From the NCBI GenBank assembly GCA_947568835.1, contig OX387606.1:1984001-2048000 (forward strand): a DNA stretch of 64,000 nt. The letters are read 5' to 3'. Below the pieces are notes generated by a model. It saw nothing but the letters and a program-made list of their open reading frames with translations, did no database searches and was not told where the DNA came from. Made by a program: the position numbers and the translations under genes. Origin of the DNA: Protonemura montana. Lineage: Eukaryota; Arthropoda; Insecta; Plecoptera; Nemouridae. Below are positions 23,701 to 32,595 of this stretch, one piece after another (positions within the stretch are counted from its first letter, which is position 1; each line of letters starts with the position of its first letter).

Positions 23701-26700
23701 TTTAAGCGACACTGCGCTGGGTCAGGTATTTGATGGGTGACCATCATACACATGACCAGTTCTGTTCGTGAGAGAGGTTGGAGGGATGAAAGTTAAGCGA
23801 CACTGCGCTGGGTCAGGTATTGGATGGGTGACCATCATACACATGACCAGTTCTGTTCGGGAGAGAGGTTGGAGGGATGAAAGTTAGTACAGCAACTTCA
23901 CTAGCCTTGCTTATCAACCTCTCGACAGCATGGATTTGTGGAGGTATGGAAGCAGTGAGGAGAATGATTCAACATAACATTACAACTTCGATGCTTAGAT
24001 AAAAGGAATCGTGTCCAGTCTCATCTTCAGCCTCATTGTTAGGTTGTGCTGCCACCTGACGTCACTTGCCTGCACTCGACGGACTCGTATCTGCACTGAC
24101 AGATGCCCTTGTAGCATCTCGTCTCGTTGTCAGGGTAACAGCAGTCGTTAATGCCGCAACTGTGGTGCAGCCCTGCAACGACCAATCAGTGATGAGAATG
24201 CCTTTACATAGACAAACAAAATGCTCGACCACGCAGCCTTCTGCAGCACCAAGCACCAAGCCTTCTCTTGCAATGAGTTACCCGTGGTGATAAATTCAGG
24301 GCACAGGACACAGGATACGGTACTTCAGGACACAGTCCTGAACCGTCCTGAAGATGTCGGCGCCAACGCCAACGATACGTCGACTTTTTAGGTCCTTTTT
24401 AGGACCACAAGTCAATTACAACAGAGCAAGTGCGACACTCACCACAGCATTCACCCACGGTTCTGAACCACTTCACCAAACCAAATGAGATTCTGTTGCC
24501 GTGTCAAAAATGGCGCCAGTGTCGCTTTATCGGTGTAAGCTTAGTCATGCAAAGCTTCTTCAGCTCGCGCTCAAAGCTTTGCGAATACAAGCGGTCGATG
24601 AATAGGGTGAAGGTTTTTAGTTGAAATCTTTTATAAATTGCAAACGCTTGCAATGCGCGGGGTATTGAATTATTATGAACACTATAACCGTCTCAAAAAT
24701 TGATGCCCCAACGGGCACAAGAACCCCGATCTCCACTTGTAGCGGGTGTTGCTCTAACCAATTGCGCTACTTGGACACCTGCTTTTTGAGACGATTTTAG
24801 TGTATTTGATGAGAATACTATGACCTGAGATACCAGTTCAGTGCCACAGAGTGCAGACTTTCCACTGACTGACCAGGGCATTGTGAGCAGACTTGCTGGT
24901 TGTGCGGCTGCACAAGTGCCCATTGGTAGCCGGGAATGCACGCGCAGGCGCCGTCGTCCTCGCTGCACACCTGGGAGTCCCCGCAGTTCGTGCCATTCCG
25001 ACAGTCGCCGTCCAAACCCGAGCTCGAACCGAACACCAACACGATGTCTTGCATCATCACCATGGCGTCATGCTTCGCGGCCTGCGCACGCGCAGACTCA
25101 TTCACTGCGTCTCCTTGAACGGGATCATGGGTTTCCAGGATAAGTAATTGTTTCAGCAGTTTTGATTATTGTGTTTAACGACGCACTGTTTTGACATTTG
25201 GCCATGTGGCACTGGTCTAATGGCGTCGGTGAATGAGTGGATGATGACGAACCTAACCTAGCCTAGAACGGAAAAGGGGTTACCCGGTGCCGGCAGGTAG
25301 CCTACTAACTTTCATCCCTCCAACCTCTCTCCCGAAAAGAACTGATCATGTGTATGATGGTCATCCATCCAATATCTAACTCAGCACAGTGTTGCTTAAC
25401 TTTCATCCCTCCAACCTCTCTCCCAAACAGAACTGGTCATGTGTATGATGGTCACCCATCCAATACCTGACCCAGCGCAGTGTTGCTTAACTTTCATCCC
25501 TCCAACCTCTCTCCCGGACAGAACTGGTCATGTGAATGATGGTCACCCATCCAATACCTGACCCAGCGCAGTGTAGCTTAACTTTCATCCCTCCAACCTC
25601 TCTCCCGAACAGAACTGGTCATTAATATGATTGTCACCCATCCAATACCTGACTCAGCGCAGTGTTGCTTAACTTTCATCCCTCCAACCTCTCTCCCGAA
25701 CAGAACTGGTCATGTGTATGATGGCCATCCATTCAATTCCTGACCCAGCACAGTGTTGCTTAACTTTCATCGCTCCAACCTCTCTCCCGAACAGAACTGG
25801 TCATGTGTATGATGGCCACCCATCCAATACCTGACCCAGCGCAGTGTTGCTTAACTTTCATCGCTCCAACCTCTCTCCCGAACAGAACTGGTCATGTGTA
25901 TGATGGCCACCCATCCAATACCTGACTCAGCGCAGTGTTGCTTAACTTTCATCCCTCCAACCTCTCTCCCGAACAGAACTGGTCATGTGTATGATGGCCA
26001 CCCATCCAATACCTGACCCAGCGCAGTGTTGCTTAACTTTCATCCCTCCAACCTCTCTCCCAAACAGAACTGGTCATGTGTATGATGGCCACCCATCCAA
26101 TACCTGACCCAGCACAGTGTTGCTTAACTTTCATCCCTCCAACCTCTCTCCCAAACAGAACTGGTCATGTGTATGATGGCCACCCATCCAATACCTGACC
26201 CAGCACAGTGTTGCTTAACTTTCATCCCTACAACCTCTCTCCCAAACAGAACTGGTCATGTGTATGATGGTCACCCATCCAATACCTGACCCAGCGCAGT
26301 GTTGCTTAACTTTCATCCCTCCAACCTCTCTCCCGAACAGAACTGGTCATGTGTATGATGGTCACCCATCCAATACCTGACCCAGCGCAGTGTTGCTTAA
26401 CTTCGGTGATCTCACGAGAACCTGTGTTTGCAACACGACAAACCGTTTGGTTGTCTCAGTTGCTACAAAATGCAGTCACCGTTTTTTTCACCATTATTTC
26501 TTGTACTACAACTGAATCACGCTCAAATGATTGATCGCGTCAAAAATTAATCCATTGATCTCTATATCTGTCAACAGACTAAACAATCGATTCGAACGAT
26601 ACAATTGTGTTGATATTTTGAGTCTTAATTATATAATTGTAGTGTTAAGAAGGATGTGTCTGCAAGCGAAATCGGGTGGCACATAGATCAACCGCTTGCT

Positions 26701-27082
26701 TTTATCTCGTTTACTCGGCTGATTTCGACTTTATCCCGATTTTTCAGTGGCTCGTAAAACAATGAAATGACCGTTAAAAAATTAAATAAATCTTCTGATT
26801 GGCTGTTGCCAATCAGAACAGTTCGTGACAGCCTCCTGTGACGTCATACTTACAGCTTCCTGTGATGTCACGACTTCGAACTCGACTTGAGCAGATAAGC
26901 GAGGAGTTGAGGCTACGAGATCCTTTGTGTTGCTATGCCTTGCTCACGGTGGTCAAGTCAAAATACCTCCCCGTGACCCAAGCCTGGCAAACGCCCCCGC
27001 CATGGGATGGCAGTGTACTACCTTGGACAGCTGCGCAGACGATGAGCAGCAGCCCCGCGCAGCGAGGCGTGATGGGCAGCAT
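20739..27082 (-). CDS. Single-pass receptor-like protein: signal peptide, Cys-rich ectodomain, TM, two PPxY motifs (296 aa)
   Basis: Six minus-strand exons join in frame: 27082-27022, 25104-24874, 24172-24070, 23062-22955, 21685-21508, 20948-20739; 891 nt in all. Residues 1-20 (MLPITPRCAGLLLIVCAAVQ) are a signal peptide. The ectodomain has an EGF-like block (DGDCRNGTNCGDSQVC, DDGACACIPGY) and a second Cys cluster (HHSCGINDCCYPDNETRC, CQCRYESVEC). The TM segment is LATQIALVSAIILVIACLLI, followed by stop-transfer WRTCRK and an Arg-rich stretch. The tail holds RPPGYHD and EKPPSYEE, two PPxY motifs that bind WW domains of Nedd4-type ubiquitin ligases (known for the motif), and a tyrosine/acidic C-terminus ending TPPPELHM. 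This layout resembles WBP1/VOPP1 and Shisa proteins, but I cannot assign orthology. The intron after 24070 uses a GC donor (CAG then GCAAGT); only that donor keeps the codon phase. The first exon is the least certain. Confidence 0.78.
21054..21240. mobile_element. tRNA-derived element, snap-back copy 3
   Basis: The tail in minus orientation (TTGCAAACGCTTGCAATACG ... AACACCATAAACGTC ... TTGATGC) runs straight into a tRNA-like body (CTCAATGGGTTAAAGC, B-box GATTCGAGTCCCC). It then enters the tail in plus orientation (GGGCATCAATTTTTGAGACG, GTTATAGTGTTG). The body has lost the first bases of its A-box. It lies in an intron of the PPxY gene. Confidence 0.8.
21747..22735. repeat. 47-bp minisatellite, second array (about 21 copies)
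   Basis: Same unit and orientation as the array at 17470-18460, here in an intron of the PPxY gene. Variants AGATCGTTAATGTTCAACC and GTGCTGGTTCTAGGTAGTGG recur in blocks. It shares the 3' flank with the first array. Confidence 0.95.
22736..22925. mobile_element. Shared 3' flank of the 47-bp array, partly inverted
   Basis: GCGTGAAAGATGGCCG and GTTAAGTGGAGCCACTGTCG match the flank at 18461-18590. Then TCGTTGAGGTAAAAATTGAT appears in the opposite orientation to the equivalent segment at 18620-18645. Confidence 0.65.
23299..23352. repeat. Poly-C tract and ACCATCACCCCC repeat
   Basis: A C run of 22 (23299-23320) is followed by three copies of ACCATCACCCCC, just before a 5S-derived SINE head at about 23370. 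Confidence 0.9.
23365..23950 (+). mobile_element. 5S rRNA-derived SINE with tandemly amplified head (about 5 units)
   Basis: The head reads GGAAACACCTGTTCTTGTGA, GATCATCGAAGTTAAGCAAC, then GGTATTGGATGGGTGACCAT. These match the 5S rRNA segments GGTTCTCG..GATCACCGAAGTTAAGCA and TACTTGGATGGGTGACC, so the internal Pol III promoter boxes are kept. The unit of about 91 bp (5S 3' half plus ACACATGACCAGTTCTGTTC and GAGAGGTTGGAGGGATGAAA) repeats. The block ends with a single-copy body: GTACAGCAACTTCACTAGCC, CTTATCAACCTCTCGACAGC, ATGGATTTGTGGAGG. Confidence 0.88.
24620..24815 (-). mobile_element. tRNA-derived element with terminal inverted repeats (best single copy)
   Basis: Read on the minus strand: ACACTAAAATCGTCTCAAAA at the head, then a tRNA-like body (GTAGCGCAATTGGTTAGAGC, B-box GGGGTTCTTGTGCCC). 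The tail is GGGCATCAATTTTTGAGACG, GTTATAGTGTTC, and an AT-rich end with TACCCCGCGCATTGCAAGCG. Head and tail are imperfect inverted repeats of each other over about 25 bases. It is inside an intron of the PPxY gene. Confidence 0.82.
25165..25205 (-). mobile_element. SINE 3'-tail relic
   Basis: GTGTTTAACGACGCACTGTT and TTGACATTTGGCC match the tail at 33427-33460. This is the complement of the tail end GTGCGTCGTTAAACACCAT of the 5S-SINE at 33.2-33.4 kb. Confidence 0.6.
25310..26445 (-). mobile_element. 5S rRNA-derived SINE with about 12 tandem 91-bp units
   Basis: On the minus strand the array starts with a full 5S-like head (GTTGCAAACACAGGTTCTCG, TGAGATCACCGAAGTTAAGC) and continues as about twelve 91-bp units. 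Each unit carries GTTAAGCAACACTGCGCTGG, GGTATTGGATGGGTGACCAT and GACCAGTTCTGTTCGGGAGA. Unit boundaries fall at AAGTTA, which is present both in the 5S A-box region and in the SINE body (GATGAAAGTTA). It lies in the first intron of the PPxY gene. Confidence 0.9.
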
Positions 27083-29129
27083 CCCGTCGCAGTCTGAGGG
27101 CAACTGGAGCTGTCGATGGGGAGGGGCGGAGAGAGTGATAAGAACGTGGTGATAAGACCGAAGATATGGCGAGATAAGCCGTTAGATAGTGGCAGGGGAC
27201 GACCACGCTCTGTGGCGGGTTCGCGCATGAACCGCCAGGGTTTTAGACGCCTCTGACTTGCTCATGTAAGGCGGGAGTAGGAAAATGATCACGTATATCA
27301 TAGGCAATCGTTTGTAGCTGTTCGGTTCAAAACCCATTTTCACAATTTTCTCAAATTCTTCTCAAAAGTCATGTTGTTTCAAGCCTCAAACATTAAAAAT
27401 ACGTGGCTCAAAAAGCAGAACACATATTTGTTGGTGAACTTTAGCTAAATCTAGGACAAAATAGACACTGTTCTACCAAAAATAACTTTCTGACCATCAA
27501 CTTAACGTCTCTTCCGAAGAACGATTCTGGTTTAAAATATGATTCCTCCATAATGTCCATGCTGTCGAGAGGCTGATAAGCAAATCCAGTGATGTCCAAT
27601 CGGAACAGAACTGGCCGTTAACACGATGGTCACCCATCCAACAAATATTGTTGCTAAACTTCTGTGATTTCACGTGAACCGGTGTTTCTATCACGATATA
27701 CAGATCGGGGTTCGTTCAATCTGTTGTTTTTCGCTTTCGGTTTCGTTGAATATGTTTTACTAACCAGCAAAGAACTGAAAGTAATCCTCATGTCCAGACT
27801 TTCGATTATGTTCCAATCCACGGACCCGACGGTTGGTACGAGAAGACAACCGGCTTTTCATGCTTGCGTCAAGGTAAGAAAACACGCGTTCGTAAGTAAA
27901 AAACGTAGTATTTTAATTTCCAATTCTAATTTTTCTGGACCCTAAAATTTGCTGCGTTCATGACCCAGATGGTCCTAAATAGAGTCTTACGTAGGTCACC
28001 ATATTCCATGGCCGCCATCAGTGGTTAATTTGTAATGAAAAAGTTGGGTACGCTCTCAATTGAATTCAGGTGCTGTTCTAGATCGTGTGTTTTCTTGGGA
28101 AGGGAGCAAGGAAGCCGTGCCAAAAGGCGAACAACATTGAAACAATTACTATACTCTCGCTATGCTTTGTCAGCGCTGCCTGACAAAGTGTAGCGTTGCC
28201 TGAGCTTAGCTAAGCTTAGCCTTTCTATCGCTTTGCGTTGTCATCATTATGAGCTTGTGTATTTGGGATTTATTTTTCAGAATGGTAAGATTCTGTGAAT
28301 ATAGCTACGTTTTTCTAAATGCCATTTCCAAATAAAATGTTCACCGACACATAAAAATAACATGTGTTTCTTGAATTTAAATGTAGAGTAGACCAAACTT
28401 TTCCCGGAATGAGTGATCGACGTACGCTATTGCAAGAAAAAGTGCGTGAGCGTAAGCACAAAATAACAAGTGGCCGCCACTAGTTTCATGTGTAGCATTT
28501 GACTCCGGTATAGACACGTTTTTGCTTCACGCATTGGCCAAGGTGCGTTGCATCTTGCGGTCCACGCAACAGAACACTTTCTCGGCGCGGGACGACGGCC
28601 TAAATTCGTGCGGGTCGACCTTCAAATGATCAGGTCGCTGTATGGTGCCGTTGCCATCAGCTGATCGGTGAGTCTACCAACCTGCCACCAGCCACAACTC
28701 ATTAGTGCATTGACAAACACTCCAATTCACCTGGTTAGCATGGAAAGTTAAATTATGTTTCGGTCTGGTTATTTTAATTGATGCATTCCGATTACATCAT
28801 TGAAATTGATGAATGCGTTTGTGCGAGTTTATTAAAAGTGCGGTTATTTGGTGCAGTAAAATGGAGATTTTTTGCGGGCTAATGTTTGATTGTGGAATGT
28901 ACCGATGTTTCCAATTTCTGAGAAAAGGCGCCATCAGCACGTTATTGTTCGTTACTCAAAAAATAATTTTGTTTTGTTTTTGCATACAAATTTTGCAAAT
29001 TTTTTCCGATCGTTATTTTTCCTATTGATTTTGGGTTTAGTCTTTCGTATGAGAATTAATATGCCAATATTTTGTTGGCATGAATGGCACACTAATTGAG
29101 TTATAATTGACTCGTCTATAGTCAAGCGG
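27083..29129. other. Intergenic region, mostly unassigned
   Basis: It contains the upstream region of the PPxY gene and a 5S-SINE copy (27505-27700). An ORF with a consensus donor (AAG then GTAAGA) at about 27872 cannot be joined to anything. A CpG-rich patch at 28550-28667 ends in a consensus donor (CTGATCG then GTGAGT), possibly a 5' UTR exon of the plus-strand Patched gene. Confidence 0.4.
27505..27700 (-). mobile_element. Single-copy 5S-derived SINE, no tandem amplification
   Basis: On the minus strand: GATAGAAACACCGGTTCACG, GAAATCACAGAAGTTTAGCA, TTGGATGGGTGACCATCG, CCAGTTCTGTTCC, then TTGCTTATCAGCCTCTCGAC, AGCATGGACATTATGGAGGA and TCTTCGGAAGAGACGTTAAG. It links the 5S head, the CTCTCGACAGCATGG body and the downstream body in one element, which defines the family. 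Confidence 0.8.
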
Positions 29130-29822
29130 CCTGTGAGAGAAGATACCAGTACAAGGACTGTCCCTGCATTGCTACAGTCTAGCCCGTGAGAGAAGATACC
29201 AGCACAAGGACTGTCCCCTGCATTGCTACAGTCTAGCCCGTGAGAGAAAATACCAGTACAAGGACTGTCCCCTGCATTGCTACAGTCTAGCCCGTGAGAG
29301 AAGATACCAGCACATGGACTGTCCCCTGCATTGCTACAGTCTAGCCCGTGAGAGAAGATACCAGCACAAGGACTGTCCCCTGCATTGCTACAGTCTAGCC
29401 CGTGAGAGAAGATACTAGCACAGGGACTGTCCCCTGCATTGCTACAGTCTAGGTCTTGAGAGAAGATACCAGCACATGGACTGTCTCCTGCATTGCTACA
29501 GTCTAGCCCGTGAGAGAAGATACCAGCACAAGGACTGTCCCCTGCATTGCTACAGTCTAGCCCGTGAGAGAAGATACCAGTACAAGGACTGTCCCCTGCA
29601 TTGCTACAGTCTAGCCCGTGAGAGAAGATACCAGCACAAGGACTGTCCCCTGCATTGCTACAGTCTAGCCCGTGAGAGAAGATACTAGCACAGGGACTGT
29701 CCCCTGCATTGCTACAGTCTAGGTCTTGAGAGAAGATACCAGCACATGGACTGTCCCCTGCATTGCTACAGTCTAGCCCGTGAGAATATACCAGCACAAG
29801 GACTGTCCCCTGCATTGCTTCC
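29130..29822. repeat. 54-bp minisatellite, about 12.7 copies with a 5-unit higher-order repeat
   Basis: Unit contains AGAAGATACCAGCACAAGGA, CTGTCCCCTGCATTGCTACA and GTCTAGCCCGTGAG. The variant AGGTCTTGAG occurs twice, 270 bp (five units) apart, with the same neighbouring variants (CTAGCACAGGG before, CACATGG after). This shows duplication of a five-unit block. 54 is a multiple of 3, so a 290-aa minus-strand ORF appears; I regard it as an artefact. Confidence 0.93.
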
Positions 29823-32181
29823 AATTCATTCTTGTCAATTTAGCTGTGATTTAAATAGCAGGATTTCAAAATAATTTTTATGTCTACAAAATACTAATTC
29901 ACAGTATGATTAAAATTTGGTAGAAAAATTTTCTTAACAGCTCAAAAAACAACTCATTTGTCATGAAAATGCTTTGGAGCAAAATAATGTTGGGAGAAAT
30001 GAGCAGAGAAGTGTTTTTAAAATTACAGTTGGCCGGTTTGTCACCTTAAAACGACCTGAGGCGCCTTTGCCAGCAAACAATGTTCTCTCGCTGAACGTAG
30101 AATATCCATTCCTCGTGCACCTCACCATCATGCAGGAAGTCGGAAAGCCCCTTGTGGGTTTTCCAGAGCAATATCTGGTAGTCCGTTGAACCCCTAAGGC
30201 AGCGTCACCAAGTGCCAGGGGCGGAGTTTTCACAGAGAATTACTCGCAATCATCACTTGAAGCCTAAGGTGACGCGCTATCGAAACCTTGAAAATTAGAG
30301 CGACCGCCTTGCCATTGTCTTCTGTTGCATCCTAATAGCGACGAATCAGCCGCTAGGTGGGTGATTGGTGTACATTTGCATGACAAGGTGCCAGTCGGCA
30401 ACAATGTGTGGCTTACTTTTTGTGTCCCGAGGGTTCAATGCCGAGTGCATGAATCTACCAAGGTCAGCTGATTGGTTCGGTGGTGACATCGACGAAGTGT
30501 TGCGATTATTCGAACCTATTACGAGGGGTGGGGGAATTAGGTAAGAAATTAAAATGGAATCGCTATAAAAAATATGAAAATGACCGAAAAACAGTATGAT
30601 GTTTAGACTATTGCTTGCTATGATCTTATAACTGTGACGAACTGCATATTTGCTGGATTATCTAACAATTGTAGCCAGGATAAGCCGAATGCAGCGACTT
30701 GAAACGAAAGACACTTAGGTCCTATCTCTGTACCAAGTATGCCTGTGCTGTTTGTCTGGATGTAGAAAATAAATAAATATTAACGAATTTAAATCATTTC
30801 GCACAATTGAGGCTATAAATTACTTTTACTGTATCAATTATGTATGCTCTAAAAACAGGTTGATCTTCATTAGGATAAACAGGTAATTAAAGTGAAACCT
30901 GTCAGAATGCATTCCCTCCAGCAGGCTTATTACAAAGTGAAATGTTATGCGATCGCTCCATGCAAGTTTTAGTTAACGCACTGGTCAATTGAAGAGGTAA
31001 TCCGACCAGAGTCCCAAATCCTTTTGATGATTTGTCTGTGATAGCGGCCTCGAGTAGGTCTCTCAAGTTAAAGTTCATAAAGCTTAATGCAAGAGATAAA
31101 ACACGAAACTTTTAAACTGAAAGTGATGCCAGGCCAGACAAAAATAAACGTATCAACGCGAACAAGGATCACAGACGTTTTGTATTTAAAAAAAAAAAGT
31201 GATGAAACTTTCCTACGCTAGTTTTGTTTATAAATCACCGATAACCGATTCAAAGCATCGATAATCAAGATTGACATCATAAAGTAAGGTCCTGCTATGT
31301 GAATCGTTCACCCTTGGGGTTACGTCAGAAGGTTTCGGAGGAACAGGGCAGCCCCAAACCTCGACTCAAACACGCGACCCTCGTGCTAGGAAACCAGGAA
31401 ATAGCAGCACCCGACATTACCACACCCGATCCCAGCTCCCGAGTTTCCTATGTGGCTGCAGGACATCGATCTTCAGCCGCCCGCGATTATCTTGCAGAAA
31501 CCAAGAGACAGCAACTTGACTTGCAATCATTTGTCTGATCGCCGGTCAAGATTGTGGGGCACGCGATCATGAAATCTACAGATGAAATCTTATGTAAGCT
31601 GTGGAACATTTGAGAAACGATTACATCATCTCTGTGGGGAGGGGGGGGGGGGGGGGGGGCGTTTTCAACAGCTGCGAGGACCGGTTTGTCAAAACGCATA
31701 CTTTTTGTGCGTTTCACAGCAAGTTACGTTCACTGGAAGCTGGTACCAATCCATCGACAGGCCGTGGCCCTAGCGGTGCAGTGAGAATTCACTTTCCAAA
31801 GTGCTCCGGCGCTCTGGAATAACTGCATCGTGTAACCAGCCCAGTTGCAGCCAGATCCACGAGACGCTGGGAGCTTGATGCTTTTTAGGAGTTGCGTTTT
31901 AGCGTTTTCCAAACCTGACCACCTCCCCACATCGCCACCCACACCTTTACTAAATCTTATTCTCAATAAGAATTGAATCGAAGTATGGACCATATGTTTT
32001 ATGAACTAACTAATGAGACATGAGGAAATCTAACGGCGAAATTAAACTGCAAACCCAAACGTAGGTGTGTACAGTAGGGACAGATACATGGGACAATCCT
32101 CTTCCTTCCCCTTTGCCTAACTCGCTCAGAGTCATCCCCGCTCAGAGTCAAATGTTGAAGGGAAAGCCCGGGCCCACCACG

Positions 32182-32183
<2 letters not shown>

Positions 32184-32213
<30 letters not shown>
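32184..32213. repeat. Poly-G tract, 30 bases
   Basis: An uninterrupted G run, one of six G or C homopolymers of 19-31 bases in the window. Confidence 0.9.
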
Positions 32214-32214
<1 letters not shown>

Positions 32215-32513
32215 TGAGTTAGAGAAGTTCGGCGAAGAGACCTCCAAGCAGTCAACACTTGGCCCGCTTCGAGTCACCAGCGTCCCTCCTCGACATCGAC
32301 CTCCCTGTTTCAAGATGCAAGCAGACGTTTAGAGGAGGCGTTCAGCGATTTGCACTCGACCGGCATCGAAGTGTCGTTTCTCTAGTGTGGAAAAAAATAT
32401 CAACGAAGTGTCTTTGTGTACCATTCAGGACCTTTTTCTAGATTTCAGAATTTGTCCATATAAGTCATGTCTTTCGAGGATATGTGCTCCTGTGGAGTCA
32501 GTGCTTAGAGTAG

Positions 32514-32545
32514 TAAAGTGAAGTGAAGTGAAGTGAAGTGAAGTG
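32514..32545. repeat. (AAGTG)n microsatellite
   Basis: Five to six copies of AAGTG about 50 bases before the Patched start codon, probably in its 5' UTR. Confidence 0.85.
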
Positions 32546-32595
32546 GTGCTAGGATTTCTGGATTACTCTCACAACAAACCGTTCCAAGCACCACG

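Larger units (their letters stand above)
29823..32595. other. Intergenic upstream of the Patched gene
   Basis: No supportable exon. It holds a G-tract of 19 at 31641-31659, a G-tract of 30 at 32184-32213 and an AAGTG microsatellite at 32514-32545. The last should lie close to or within the Patched 5' UTR. Confidence 0.5.

Noticed and set aside
23365-23880. Functional 5S rRNA gene cluster
   Set aside because: The 5' and 3' ends of 5S rRNA are missing or altered and the units carry SINE body sequence; only the internal promoter region is similar.
25310-26445. CRISPR-like regular repeat array
   Set aside because: Repeats are contiguous with no unique spacers, the genome is eukaryotic, and the unit is 5S-derived.
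27664-27945. Plus-strand ORF ending in a consensus donor at about 27872
   Set aside because: No upstream or downstream exon can be joined, and it directly abuts a 5S-SINE; probably mobile or chance sequence.
28952-29824. 290-aa minus-strand ORF with GLDCSNAGDSPCAGIFSH repeats
   Set aside because: It is the 54-bp minisatellite read through; non-repeat ends show no coding character.
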